Assembly (NCBI GenBank): GCA_035651155.1
Contig: DASRGG010000031.1
Coordinates: 124,001-188,000, forward strand
DNA from: CF-39 sp035651155
Lineage (GTDB): Bacteria; Chloroflexota; Limnocylindria; P2-11E
Direction of reading: 5' to 3'
DNA: 64,000 nt
The translations under genes and the position numbers were made by a program. A model generated the notes under the pieces. The model saw only the letters and a program-made list of their open reading frames with translations. It searched no databases and was not told where the DNA came from. Position 1 is the stretch's first letter, and each line of letters opens with the position of its first letter. Below are positions 17,059 through 25,973 of this stretch, one piece after another.

Positions 17059-18060
17059 TTATTTCACCTCGAAGACGAACCGCTGGCCGCGGTCGCGGTG
17101 GAGGAAGGACGTTCCGTCGGCGGCCTTGCCCACCATGTAGCAGGCCGCCACGTAGAGGCCGGGAGCGAGCTTCAGCGTCTTCGTGTCGCTCTTGCCCGGC
17201 GCGAGGTCCGCGAGGAGCTCGGTCCCCTTGATCTTCCCGTAGTCGAAGCCGTGGGCCATCCCCATGTCGATCTTCGTGGTCACGAGCACGGTCGTGTCGA
17301 TCACCGGGCTGACGACGAAGTCGTGCTCGACCTTCATGTTGTTCGTGACCTTGAAGGCCACCTCGCCGGCGGTCACGACGAGCCGGTCCGGCACGAACAG
17401 CCAGGACGCCGCCTCGTCGCCCTTCATCTCCACGCTGAGCGTGGAGGCGGGGGTCGTGACGCTGGCCGCGGGGCCGCCCGGGCCGATGACCGCGAGCGTG
17501 AGGAACTGCCCCTTGTCGAAGTGCGTGAAGGTCTTCCCGGCTGGATCTTTGCTCCGGGCGTGGCAGGCGAGCTCGTAGAAGCCGGGCGCGAGGGTGCCGC
17601 TGAACGTGGCGCTCTTGCCGGCGTCGATGTCCTCCGCCATCCCCGCCATGCCCTTGAGGAGTGCCGCCTCGTCGGCTTTGCTGTCCTGGCGGTGGAGCGC
17701 GAGGAGCGTCGTGATGTCCTGGACGGGGTAGACCATGACCTCGTGCGTGAGCTTGCCCTTGTTCACGAAGTTGAAGGTCACCTTGCCGGCGGGCACCGCG
17801 AGCCGGTCGGCGGTCATGTAGAAGTGGCCGTCCGGCGCTTCGCCGGCCTCGATGTTCACGACGGCCGCGGCCGTCGTCGCGGTGGGCGCCGGCGTGGCCG
17901 GCGCGAGCGTGGCCTGCGCCACGGTGGGTGCGGCGGTCGCGGTGGGAGCGGGGGCGGCGGCCCCGCCGCACGCCGTGAGCAGCAGGCTCACGGCGGCGAC
18001 GACGCCGAGGTAGCGCAGCCGCCCTCGCAGGGGTGCTGCTCGCTGGTCGATCGCGTGCAT
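17059..18060 (-). CDS. lipoprotein with two cupredoxin-like domains
   Basis: A signal peptide with lipobox LLLTACGG (cysteine near residue 31) is followed by a Pro/Thr/Ala linker and two repeated domains of about 115 residues. Each domain has a histidine (THEVMVYP; EHDFVVSP), then G(F/L)Y..AC with a cysteine, and a later histidine (FTHFDKGQ; FLHRDRGQ). That order of ligands matches blue-copper cupredoxins, so the protein probably binds two copper ions and carries electrons outside the membrane. The axial ligand is unclear. It is the last gene of the FeS-NrfD-cytochrome operon and has a strong GGGAGG ribosome site before ATG 18060. It may pass electrons from cytochrome c to an oxidase. Confidence 0.78.
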   Translation of the reverse strand: MHAIDQRAAPLRGRLRYLGVVAAVSLLLTACGGAAAPAPTATAAPTVAQATLAPATPAPTATTAAAVVNIEAGEAPDGHFYMTADRLAVPAGKVTFNFVNKGKLTHEVMVYPVQDITTLLALHRQDSKADEAALLKGMAGMAEDIDAGKSATFSGTLAPGFYELACHARSKDPAGKTFTHFDKGQFLTLAVIGPGGPAASVTTPASTLSVEMKGDEAASWLFVPDRLVVTAGEVAFKVTNNMKVEHDFVVSPVIDTTVLVTTKIDMGMAHGFDYGKIKGTELLADLAPGKSDTKTLKLAPGLYVAACYMVGKAADGTSFLHRDRGQRFVFEVK

Positions 18061-18089
18061 GTTCGTCCTCCCAGCCTTTTCTCTCGTTG

Positions 18090-18593
18090 CTACTTGCTTC
18101 CGGGCGCCGCGAGCGACCGCAGGTACGCCGCGATCGCGGCGACCTCGTCATCCGTGAGCGTCTCGGGTGAGTACTGCGGCATGCCGCTCGGTCCCTTGCG
18201 GACCTTCTTGAGCACCGTGTCGGCGTCGCTGCCGGCGATCGCGGGCCCGACGACGCCGCCGCGCGCCTCGAGCGCGTGGCAGGTGACGCAGCCCTTCGTC
18301 ACGAAGAGCCGCGCCCCGTCCGACACCGCGTCGCCGGTGAGGCGGCCCGCCGGCGACACGCCCTCGTACGGCTCGCCCGGCCCGACCGTGATCTGCTGCG
18401 TGCGGTCGTAGCGTGCGTCGTAGCCGGCACTGAGGTTCGCGTGCGTGTACGGGCTGCGCGCGCCGATCATGAGGATGACGAGGGCGGCGAAGGTGACCAG
18501 GCCGAGTACGAGGAAGCTCACCGGGAGATAGAACGGGATCGGCGCGGTGACAGCGTCGAACGACGGACGGCGGACGCCGCTCCGCGTGCTCAT
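18090..18593 (-). CDS. membrane-anchored monohaem cytochrome c
   Basis: The 167-residue protein has one transmembrane helix (about residues 20-45) and a C-terminal class I cytochrome c domain. The haem motif CVTCH lies near residue 102, and the distal ligand is probably a methionine in PSGMPQYS. A C-terminal helix DDEVAAIAAYLRSL is typical. The haem domain is outside the membrane. It is similar in layout to the ActE-type cytochromes of alternative complex III. It lies 22 bases after the NrfD-like gene and 29 bases before the cupredoxin gene, so it is probably the electron link between them. Confidence 0.9.
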   Translation of the reverse strand: MSTRSGVRRPSFDAVTAPIPFYLPVSFLVLGLVTFAALVILMIGARSPYTHANLSAGYDARYDRTQQITVGPGEPYEGVSPAGRLTGDAVSDGARLFVTKGCVTCHALEARGGVVGPAIAGSDADTVLKKVRKGPSGMPQYSPETLTDDEVAAIAAYLRSLAAPGSK

Positions 18594-18615
18594 CGGCGCA
18601 CCCTCCGCCGGCCTC

Positions 18616-20604
18616 TCATGCCGGCTCGTCCTCGGAGCGCGCGATGCGCGTCACGAGGTACGCGACGAAGACGTAGAGCGACCAGATGGTCCCGAGCACG
18701 ACCGCGATCGGCCAGCCGGAGAGCGACGGCCAGAGACCGCTGACGAAGCCGAGGATCCCGCCGGGGGCGACCAGCGCGATCGTCGCGGTCTGCGGCGGCT
18801 CGTTCAGGCCCGGGATGCGGACGCCGGCGTCCTGGACGTACAGCTGCGAGTCGCCGTCGACGGCGACATTCGCGGTCGCCTCGCTGGGCGCGTAGCGCTG
18901 GTCGCCCGCGAACCAGGCGCGCACCGTGAGCCCGCCCGCGGTCCGCAGGTCGAAGGTCACGTCGGCGATGCCGTTCGCGTCGGTGACGCCCTGCCCGAGG
19001 ACGGCCTCGCCGGTCGACTGCAGGAACGCGAGCTGCGCGCCGAACGACACGACGGCCTTCGGGACCGGCCCGCCCGTCGCGTCCACGAGCCTCGCCTGCG
19101 CCCGGATCGGCTGCCCGAGCGCGACCCGCGCCGGCACGGCGGCGGTGAGCGACGTCGCCGCGCGGTCGTCCGCGCCCGCCTGCCCGCCGAGCACGAGGCC
19201 GCTGACGCTGCCGGCGAGCACGAGGAGCGACAGCACGCGCGCGACGCGGGGCGCGCGCAGCGGCGGCGCGAGCGGGGCGGGCGCCGGGGCGCCCGGCTCC
19301 GGCCCGCGGTGCTCGACGACCTCCCACACGGAGATCACCGGGAAGAGCTTCGCGAAGAGCGAGACGATGAGCGCGAAGAGCGCGAAGGCGGCACCGAGGA
19401 TCGACCACTCGACCCAGGTCGGCGCGTAGCTCGCCGCGTCGTAGGGCATGAGCGGGACGCGCAGGCCCGCGACGACGATGAGGTAGCGCTCGACGTACAT
19501 GCCGATGAGCGCGAGCACCGCGGCGGCGACGATCCCGCGGATCGTGCGCGTGCGCGGGTTCAGGATGAGCAGGCCCGGCAGCGCGATGCTGCCGAGCAGG
19601 TAGAACCAGAAGAGCGCGGCGAACGGCCCGGTCATGAGCTGCTCGAAGTGGAAGGCCATGCCCGCCTCGAGCTTGTAGCCGTGGACCGCGTACTCCTGCA
19701 GGTTGAAGTACGTCATGATCAGCGTGAAGGCTCCCAGGAGATACCCGAGCGCCTTGAACTGCGTGATGGTGATGAACTCCTCGAGGTGGAGCAGGCGGCG
19801 CAGCACCGCCATGAGCAGGATGATCGCGGCGATGCCCGAGTAGATCGCTCCCGCGACGAAGAACGGCCCGAAGACCGTGGTGTTGAAGGGGACGCGCAGC
19901 GTCATCGCGAAGATCCACGAGACGACGGTGTGCACGGAGACCGCGACCGGGATGATCACGATCATCATCACCGTCATCGCCCGCTCGAGCGCGCGCCGCT
20001 GCGCCGGAGTGCCGCGGTACCCGACGGCGCCGAGCGTGAAGAGCGTCCGGCGGAAGCGCGAGGCGGTCGGGCCGAGACGATCGCGCGCGAGCGCGAAGTC
20101 CGGGATGAGCGGCAGCAGCAGGTAGAGCGTCGATCCGGTGAGGTAGGTGCTGATCGCGAGGATGTCCCACATCAGCGGCGACTGCCAGCGCCCGTAGAAG
20201 ACGAGGTTGAGGATGCGGTCCGGGCGGCCCATGTCGATGAACGGGAAGAGCGCTCCGACCATGAGCGCGACGACGGTGATGAGCTCGGCCATGCGCGTGA
20301 TCGAGAGCTGCCAGCGCGCCTTCGTGGCACGGAGGATCGCCGAGAGCAGCGTGCCGGCGTGGCTGATGCCGATGAAGAAGACGAAGCTCGCGATGTAGAC
20401 GCCCCACGAGATGCGGTCGCGCATCCCCGTGACGAGGAGACCGTTGGCGATCTGGGTCGAGTACGCGTAGAGCCCCCACGCGATGATCGCCAGGAGCGCG
20501 ACGATCCAGAGCCGGTAGCGCCGGCCGGTCCCGGCCAGGGGCGCGAGGGCCAGTCGCTCGAGGCGCGCGCGCCACTCCGGCGGGACAGCGCGCTCGCCGG
20601 TCAT
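18616..20604 (-). CDS. NrfD/ActC-type quinol-oxidising membrane subunit fused to an Ig-like domain
   Basis: Residues about 1-470 are an NrfD/PsrC-family protein with eight to ten helices, including SHAGTLLSAILRAT, FPFIDMGRPDR and WDILAISTYLTGS, which mark the quinone-binding family. After one more helix, residues about 490-610 form a bacterial Ig-like (invasin/Big_1-like) domain with VALGQPIRAQARLVD and GIADVTFDLRT, then a last helix near the C-terminus. NrfD subunits take electrons from or deliver them to quinone for an attached FeS protein. Ordinary family members are 300-480 residues, so the 660-residue fusion is odd. ATG 20604 overlaps the FeS gene stop (ATGA); ATG 20613 is an alternative. 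Confidence 0.88.
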   Translation of the reverse strand: MTGERAVPPEWRARLERLALAPLAGTGRRYRLWIVALLAIIAWGLYAYSTQIANGLLVTGMRDRISWGVYIASFVFFIGISHAGTLLSAILRATKARWQLSITRMAELITVVALMVGALFPFIDMGRPDRILNLVFYGRWQSPLMWDILAISTYLTGSTLYLLLPLIPDFALARDRLGPTASRFRRTLFTLGAVGYRGTPAQRRALERAMTVMMIVIIPVAVSVHTVVSWIFAMTLRVPFNTTVFGPFFVAGAIYSGIAAIILLMAVLRRLLHLEEFITITQFKALGYLLGAFTLIMTYFNLQEYAVHGYKLEAGMAFHFEQLMTGPFAALFWFYLLGSIALPGLLILNPRTRTIRGIVAAAVLALIGMYVERYLIVVAGLRVPLMPYDAASYAPTWVEWSILGAAFALFALIVSLFAKLFPVISVWEVVEHRGPEPGAPAPAPLAPPLRAPRVARVLSLLVLAGSVSGLVLGGQAGADDRAATSLTAAVPARVALGQPIRAQARLVDATGGPVPKAVVSFGAQLAFLQSTGEAVLGQGVTDANGIADVTFDLRTAGGLTVRAWFAGDQRYAPSEATANVAVDGDSQLYVQDAGVRIPGLNEPPQTATIALVAPGGILGFVSGLWPSLSGWPIAVVLGTIWSLYVFVAYLVTRIARSEDEPA

Positions 20605-21518
20605 CGCTTCCATGACGTCGCTCCGGCGAGGACCTTCTGCCACGGCCATTCGGTCGGCTTTCGCCCGGTGGTGGAGGCCAGGCGTCCGACGGCCTCACCG
20701 TGGCCCGGGATGTAGTGGACGCGCGGCTCGGTGCCGAGATCCTCCTTCAAGCGGTAGCCGGTGTTCTCCGCGAGGAAGCGCGAGAGCTTCACGACCTCGA
20801 GGCCGTTGGTCGCGACGTCCTCCTCGAGGTCGCCGTAGTAGATCGCGTTGTTCGGGCAGCCCTGCGCGCAGTACGGGAGACGTCCCGCGCGCGCCATGTC
20901 CGGGCAGAAGTCGCACTTCATCACCGTCCCGCGGATCGCGGGGTCCTGGTGCTCGGGCGAGTACTCCAGGAACAGCGTCTCGGGAGGCTGCGGCGGATTG
21001 CCCCAGTTGAAGAAGCGGCGATCGTAGGGACACGCCTCCATGCAGATGCGGCAGCCGATGCAGCGCTGCTGGTCGATGAGGACCGTTCCCTCGGGCGTCG
21101 CGAAGGTCGCGCCGACCGGGCAGACGTTCACGCACGGCGCGTTCTGGCACTGCTGGCACGGCGTGGGGATGAACTGCGTCCCCTTGGTGCCGAGGGGCGC
21201 CTCGTAGACCTGGATCCACTCCATCGGCTCGGGAGCGAAGTGGCCCTGGATGCACGCCTCGGTGCACTGGGGCGGCTTGCCGACCGACTGGCAGCCGTCG
21301 CAGCGACGAAGGTCGATGACCATCGCCCAGCGCCGGAGACGGCCGGAGGCGGTCGACCGCGCGTCCGGCGACGCGCCCCCGGCCGCGAGCGCGCGACCGA
21401 CGAAGAGCTGCGCGATCGCCGCGCCGGCGGAACCGCCTGCGAAGAGCCGGAGCAATGCGCGGCGACCGAACCGCCCGCGTGCCTGGGCACGCGGCTGTCG
21501 TGCTGCCTCGCTCGTCAT
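20601..21518 (-). CDS. Tat-exported four-cluster ferredoxin subunit (PsrB/NrfC-like)
   Basis: The N-terminus has a twin-arginine signal (GRRALLRLFAGGSAGAA). The mature part has four cysteine groups for [4Fe-4S] clusters: CDGCQ...CTEAC, CQQCQNAPCVNVCP, CIGCRICMEACPY and CDFCPD...YCAQGCP. The 305-residue protein is the electron-transfer subunit that docks on NrfD-type membrane proteins on the outer face of the membrane. No molybdopterin catalytic subunit lies beside it, which separates this operon from polysulfide or nitrite reductases. It is the first gene of the minus-strand redox operon and faces the two-component genes across a promoter region with repeated operators. Confidence 0.92.
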   Translation of the reverse strand: MTSEAARQPRAQARGRFGRRALLRLFAGGSAGAAIAQLFVGRALAAGGASPDARSTASGRLRRWAMVIDLRRCDGCQSVGKPPQCTEACIQGHFAPEPMEWIQVYEAPLGTKGTQFIPTPCQQCQNAPCVNVCPVGATFATPEGTVLIDQQRCIGCRICMEACPYDRRFFNWGNPPQPPETLFLEYSPEHQDPAIRGTVMKCDFCPDMARAGRLPYCAQGCPNNAIYYGDLEEDVATNGLEVVKLSRFLAENTGYRLKEDLGTEPRVHYIPGHGEAVGRLASTTGRKPTEWPWQKVLAGATSWKR

Positions 21519-21542
21519 CGCGGACCTCCACCTCGACGGTCG

Positions 21543-21594
21543 TTAAGGCTGCGTCAAGGTCCGCGATGGACGGTGGGCCTTGATGGCACCTTAG
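21543..21594. promoter_or_regulatory. inverted pair of YTAAGG-N5-TCAAGG direct repeats (probable response-regulator operator)
   Basis: On the plus strand TTAAGG (21543-21548) and TCAAGG (21554-21559) are spaced 11 bp. On the minus strand CTAAGG (21594-21589) and TCAAGG (21583-21578) repeat the same pattern and spacing. Direct repeats one helical turn apart are typical OmpR-family binding sites. They lie in the divergent region between the redox operon and the gene of an OmpR-family regulator, so shared control and autoregulation are likely. Confidence 0.55.
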
Positions 21595-21671
21595 AGAAAG
21601 AAGCGATCGGCACCATTTGCGGGGCCCATCCGTCCCTAACCGCGCGCGCGGTGCGGTGCTGAGAATGGGGC

Positions 21672-22367
21672 GTGACGTCGGCGATCCGTGGCGCGCGTGT
21701 CCTCGTGGTGGACGACGATGCCGACCTGCGCGACGGTCTGCGCCGAGCGCTGTCGGCGGAAGGCTACGCGATCGCGCTGGCGAGCGACGGGAGCGAGGCG
21801 CTCGCGCGGATCCGCGAGTCGCCGCCCGACATCGTCGTCCTTGACATCCTCCTCCCGGGCATCGACGGCCTCGAGGTGTGCCGGCGCATCCGTGACGCGG
21901 ACGCGCGACTGCCGGTCCTCCTGCTCACGGCGAAGGACGGCGCGACAGACCAGATCGCGGGTCTCGACGCCGGCGCCGACGACTACCTGGTGAAGCCCTT
22001 CAGCATCGGCGTGCTCGCGGCGCGGCTGCGCGCGCTCTTGCGTCGCGAGCTGCCGGTGGGCGAGGTGCTCCGGTACCGCGATCTCGAGCTCGACACGGCC
22101 TCGCGGGCGGCCCGCCGCGGAGCGCGCGAGATCCACCTCACGTCCACCGAGTTCCGGTTGCTCGCGGAGCTCCTGCGCCATCCGGAGCGCGTTCTCGACA
22201 AGGAGTGGCTCACGCAGCGGGTCTGGGGGTACGACTTCACCGGGAACTACAACGTCGTCGAGGTCTACATCCGCTACCTGAGGGAGAAGCTCGAGCAGGG
22301 TGGCGAGTGCCGGCTCATCCACACGCTCCGCGGCGCGGGCTACGTCCTGCGCGCCTCGCCGCCGTGA
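21672..22367 (+). CDS. OmpR-family response regulator
   Basis: The receiver domain (residues 1-120) has the acidic pair in VVDDDADLRD, the phosphoacceptor in VVLDILLPG and the lysine in YLVKPF. The C-terminal winged-helix domain (about 130-225) has LTSTEFRLLAELLRHP and the TLRGAGYVL end. All catalytic residues are present, so phosphorylation control is expected. The GTG start at 21672 is the first in frame after the divergent promoter region. The stop overlaps the kinase GTG. Probable targets are the redox operon and itself, through the repeats at 21543-21594. Confidence 0.93.
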   Translation: MTSAIRGARVLVVDDDADLRDGLRRALSAEGYAIALASDGSEALARIRESPPDIVVLDILLPGIDGLEVCRRIRDADARLPVLLLTAKDGATDQIAGLDAGADDYLVKPFSIGVLAARLRALLRRELPVGEVLRYRDLELDTASRAARRGAREIHLTSTEFRLLAELLRHPERVLDKEWLTQRVWGYDFTGNYNVVEVYIRYLREKLEQGGECRLIHTLRGAGYVLRASPP

Positions 22368-23746
22368 CGCTGAAGATCCGGCTCGCGCTCTGGTACGGGT
22401 CGTTCTTCGCCGTCGTGCTCGCGGCCGCCCTCTTTGCCACGTACACCGAACACTCCGCCGCGCACCTGGCGGACCACGATGCGGCGCTCCGCGATGCCTG
22501 GCGCAGCGCCGCCGACGTCGTCACCCGCACGCTCGATACCACAGGCCCGCAGGACACGCTCCTGCACGACGTGCTGGACACCTCGGATTCGGGCATCGCG
22601 CTCTTCCTGTTCGACGCCCACGGCGGTGTGCTGGCGAGCGCTGACCGGCCGCGACTCCAGGGACTCACGGAGGTCGCGGCGACCGCGCCCGACGGGTACA
22701 GCACGGCCGCGGCCGTCGACGGCCACCTCCGGCTGCTCGCAGGGCCGCTGAAGCGCGCAACCGGCACGCGACTCGTCGCCGTGACCTCGCTCGCCGCGCT
22801 GGACGCGTCGCTCGCGAGGCTGCGGGGATACCTGTTGCTGCTCGCCGTCATCGGCATCGCCGTCGCGGTGTCCGGTGGGCTCGCGCTCTCCGGGAGCGCG
22901 CTCCGGCCGATCGCCCTCGTGACGGAGACGGCACGGTCCATCGCCACCTCACAGGCGTTCTCGCGCCGTGTCGCGACTCCGCCCCGCGACGACGAGGTAG
23001 GGCGGCTCGCGCGCACGTTCAACGCGATGCTCGACTCCCTCGAGGCCGCCTACGCACGGCAGCAACGCTTCGTCGGAGACGCGTCGCACGAGCTGCGCAC
23101 TCCGCTCGCGGCGATGCGGACGCACGTCGCGCTGCTCGCGCGCGGCGGAGAGGACGGTGACCGCCCCGAGCTGCTGCACCGGATCGAGCGCGAGGTCGAA
23201 CGGCTCTGCGATCTCGTCGACGATCTTCTCACCCTGAGCCGCGCGGACGCCGCCGCTGAGCCGGTCATCGCGAAGGCCGTGCAGCTCGACGAGGTGCTCA
23301 TGGAGGTGTTCGAAGGACTGCGGGCTCGCGAGGCGCCGCGCCTCGCCGTCGCCGCGCTCGACGTCGCTCCCGTCATGGGCGAGCGCGATCGCCTGGTCCA
23401 GCTCATCCTCATCCTGATCGACAACGCGCTCCGCTACACGCCGGCCGACGGTCACGTGACGGTGTCCCTGTCGGTCGGCGGGCACGCGGCCGAGCTGCGC
23501 GTGGAGGACGACGGTATCGGTATCGATCCAGCGGAGAGCGCGCGCCTCTTCGACCGCTTCTATCGCGGCGCCGCGGCGCGGAGGATGCACCCGTCCGGAA
23601 GCGGCCTTGGGCTTGCCATCGCGCGCTGGATCGTGCAGCGCCACGGCGGCACGATCACGATCGAGCCTCGCGAGCCGCGCGGGACGCGTGCGGTCGTGCG
23701 GCTCCCACTTGCCGTGGAGATGGCCGCGCCTGCCCCGGTCCCGTGA
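22364..23746 (+). CDS. sensor histidine kinase
   Basis: The 460-residue protein has two transmembrane helices (about residues 8-28 and 155-178) around an extracytoplasmic sensor of about 125 residues without a recognised fold. A HAMP region follows, then HisKA with the phospho-His in DASHELRTPLAAM, and HATPase with N box DNALRYTP, DDGIGIDP and GSGLGLAIARWI. It is the partner of the overlapping response regulator (GTGA). Because the pair faces the FeS-NrfD-cytochrome operon, the signal may be respiratory or redox in nature, but nothing in the sensor domain proves that. Confidence 0.93.
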   Translation: MTLKIRLALWYGSFFAVVLAAALFATYTEHSAAHLADHDAALRDAWRSAADVVTRTLDTTGPQDTLLHDVLDTSDSGIALFLFDAHGGVLASADRPRLQGLTEVAATAPDGYSTAAAVDGHLRLLAGPLKRATGTRLVAVTSLAALDASLARLRGYLLLLAVIGIAVAVSGGLALSGSALRPIALVTETARSIATSQAFSRRVATPPRDDEVGRLARTFNAMLDSLEAAYARQQRFVGDASHELRTPLAAMRTHVALLARGGEDGDRPELLHRIEREVERLCDLVDDLLTLSRADAAAEPVIAKAVQLDEVLMEVFEGLRAREAPRLAVAALDVAPVMGERDRLVQLILILIDNALRYTPADGHVTVSLSVGGHAAELRVEDDGIGIDPAESARLFDRFYRGAAARRMHPSGSGLGLAIARWIVQRHGGTITIEPREPRGTRAVVRLPLAVEMAAPAPVP

Positions 23747-23951
23747 GCGGCGTCTGGGCGCCTCCGCGCGATCGATCCACTCCCGCGCCGACGGCGCGCC
23801 ACCCGACCGCGTCGCGAAGCGGATCGGCCTCGTCGATAACGCCGTGCGCGGGAGGCGGACGGCACGGGGCCGAGTGGTCGGGCGCTCGCTCGAGGGTCAT
23901 CCGCGCCCAGCGGGCCCGCGTACGGCTCGGCTTCGCCTTCGCCGGCCGCTT

Positions 23952-23974
23952 GGCGTGTGGCCTTCGGCCACGCC
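23952..23974 (+). terminator. hairpin after the histidine kinase gene
   Basis: GTGGCC (23957-23962) pairs with GGCCAC (23966-23971) around TTC, and GGC (23952-23954) with GCC (23972-23974) across a two-base bulge. It lies about 205 bases after the kinase stop and has no T-tract. Confidence 0.35.
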
Positions 23975-23977
23975 GCA

Positions 23978-24258
23978 GTAGCCAGCCGCGAGGAGAGGGA
24001 GTGGCCGACCACTCGCCAGCGCAGGGCAGCGCCGGGCGTCACGCGTCGAGGCCGATGTCGCGCGCGACCGGAGGCGGAGGGCACCCGGCGAGTGGTCGGG
24101 CGCTCCCTCGACGAGCATCTGCGCCCAGCGGGCCCCAGCGCATCGCGCGCCGTGATGAGAGGGCCCGCGTAGCCAGCCGCGAGGAGAGGGAGTGGCCGAC
24201 CACTCGCCAGCGCAGGGCAGCGCCGGGCGTCACGCGTCGAGGCCGATGTCGCGCGCGA
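23978..24258. repeat. 90-bp direct repeat with partial inverted copies in the gap before DUF885
   Basis: Bases 23978-24067 recur identically at 24169-24258, 191 bases apart. The second copy contains the last codons of the DUF885 gene, so the first copy is a duplicated 3' end plus flank. A second, weaker pair is 23871-23922 and 24089 onward. Within the array GGCGAGTGGTCGG (24087-24099) is the inverse of CCGACCACTCGCC (24005-24017 and 24196-24208). The whole 483-base gap between the kinase and DUF885 stops holds these repeats and no gene that I can support. Confidence 0.8.
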
Positions 24259-25858
24259 GCAGCGCCGGCGGCAGGCTTCCGGCGCCCAGGATCTTGTCGT
24301 GGAAGAGGCGCATCCCCCAGCCCTTGTCGCGCGCCTTCGCGCGGAGCTCGAGGATGGCCTGGCGCCCGAGCGCGTACGACGATGGCTGCGTCGGGTTCAG
24401 CGTGTAGCGGCGCACCTCGGCGAGCGCGTTCGGCGCTTCGAGCTTGGCGCGCTCGACCATGTACGCGACCGCCGCGTCGAAGCTCATCTCGCCGGTCGCG
24501 AGGCCGACGTCGACGACGACGCGCGCGGCGCGCCAGAGCAGGTCCTTCGTGCGCAGCAGCGCGGTGTCGGGCTGGTCGAGGTAGCCGAGCTCGGTCATGA
24601 GCTCCTCCACGTACAGCGCCCACCCCTCGACCATGACGTTGCTGCGGAGCGCGCGCCGCGCGAGCGAGCTGTGGTCCGCGGCGACCGAGAGCTGCAGGTG
24701 GTGGCCCGGGTAGCCCTCGTGGCAGGCGATGACCGCGATGCCCGCGCGCGGATGGCCCTCGAGCCGCTCGCGCCGGGTGCGCTCGTCGTCCTCCGCGTTC
24801 GGCAGGCTCACCCACAAGCGGCCCTTGCGCGACGCCTCGAACGGCGGCGCGGCGATGTACGCGGCGTACGGGTACGTCGTCCGCTGGAAATCGGGCATCT
24901 CCTCCACCACGAGGTCCTCGCCGTACGGCATCGTCGCGAGCTGCGCGAGCTTCACCGCCTCGCGCGAGCGCTCCATCTCGGCGCGGTAGGTCGGCACGAG
25001 CTCCTCCGCCGAGGGGTGGTCGCGGCGGAAGCGGAGCACGGTGTCGCGCCAGTCGTCGTCGCCGAGGCCCTTCGCGAGCTCCGCGAGGCGGGATTCGGTC
25101 TGCGCGACGAGCTCCTCGCCGAACGCGCGCAGCGTCGCGGCGTCGTACGCGAGCAGCTCCTTCTCCTCGAGCAGCCGCTCGAACGCATCGCGCCCGATCG
25201 CGAAGGTGCCTCTGGCCGCGGGCTCCAGGTCGGTCCGCAGCCACGCGGCGTACCGGTCGAGCGCGTCCGCCGCGGCCTCCGCGGCGGGGACGATGGTGCG
25301 GCGCACCGCGCGCCCGAGCGCGGTGTTCGGGACGTACGCCGGCAGCTGCTCGCGCAGGAAGCGCGCCCCCGCGGGTGCCGTGCGCGCCGCGATGGCGACC
25401 CACTCGGGCGGGACGCGCGCCGGATCGAGGTTCGCGCGTCCGGCGTCGAGCACCGCGGGCGCCTGCTCGAGCCGCTCGGCGAGGAGCGCGAGGCGCTCCT
25501 CCATCTGCGAGTACTCGCGCAGCAGGCCGTAGTACGCGCCGCGCGTGACCACGCCCGAGTACACGCCCGGGTCGCGGCGCCAGCGCTCGAAGTCGTGGAG
25601 CGCGATCTCGCCGCGCAGGTCGGAGAGGATGAGATCGCGGTCCGTCGCCTGCGCCGGCGTGAGCCCTTCGGTCGCGCCCGTGAAGCGCGCGAGCCACTCC
25701 TCGGCGAAGGCGCGACGGTCGGCGTATCCCCGCGCGGTGTGGTCGCCGAGCTCGTGATCGTGCGTGTGCACGCCGGCCACCGTGGCCGCGACGGGATCGA
25801 GCGCGTAGCGGTCGTAGACGAACGAGCGTACGAGCTCGACGAAGAGGGTCTCTACCAT
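24230..25858 (-). CDS. DUF885 family metallocarboxypeptidase-like protein
   Basis: This 542-residue protein is helical throughout. It has the HEGYPGHH motif near residue 380, in which HExxxxHH-type residues bind zinc, and the later glutamate in VEGWALYVEE. These are the hallmarks of DUF885, which is related to M32-like carboxypeptidases. It is cytoplasmic, with no signal peptide. The substrate is unknown. The C-terminal residues ARDIGLDA lie inside the second copy of the 90-bp repeat, so the duplication arose from, or includes, this gene's end. Confidence 0.88.
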   Translation of the reverse strand: MVETLFVELVRSFVYDRYALDPVAATVAGVHTHDHELGDHTARGYADRRAFAEEWLARFTGATEGLTPAQATDRDLILSDLRGEIALHDFERWRRDPGVYSGVVTRGAYYGLLREYSQMEERLALLAERLEQAPAVLDAGRANLDPARVPPEWVAIAARTAPAGARFLREQLPAYVPNTALGRAVRRTIVPAAEAAADALDRYAAWLRTDLEPAARGTFAIGRDAFERLLEEKELLAYDAATLRAFGEELVAQTESRLAELAKGLGDDDWRDTVLRFRRDHPSAEELVPTYRAEMERSREAVKLAQLATMPYGEDLVVEEMPDFQRTTYPYAAYIAAPPFEASRKGRLWVSLPNAEDDERTRRERLEGHPRAGIAVIACHEGYPGHHLQLSVAADHSSLARRALRSNVMVEGWALYVEELMTELGYLDQPDTALLRTKDLLWRAARVVVDVGLATGEMSFDAAVAYMVERAKLEAPNALAEVRRYTLNPTQPSSYALGRQAILELRAKARDKGWGMRLFHDKILGAGSLPPALLARDIGLDA

Positions 25859-25973
25859 CGGGGTGCAGCGAGTCTGTCACAGGGGAGCGGGACGTGGCGC
25901 GAGCGGCCCCATCCGGACTGCACCGGCTGCGAGGCACCCTGCTGCCGCCGTCAGCTCACTGCGACATCGCGCG

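Noticed and set aside
23747..24229. CRISPR-like array in the repeat-rich gap
   Set aside because: Only two full copies 191 bases apart, with no regular spacers or cas genes.
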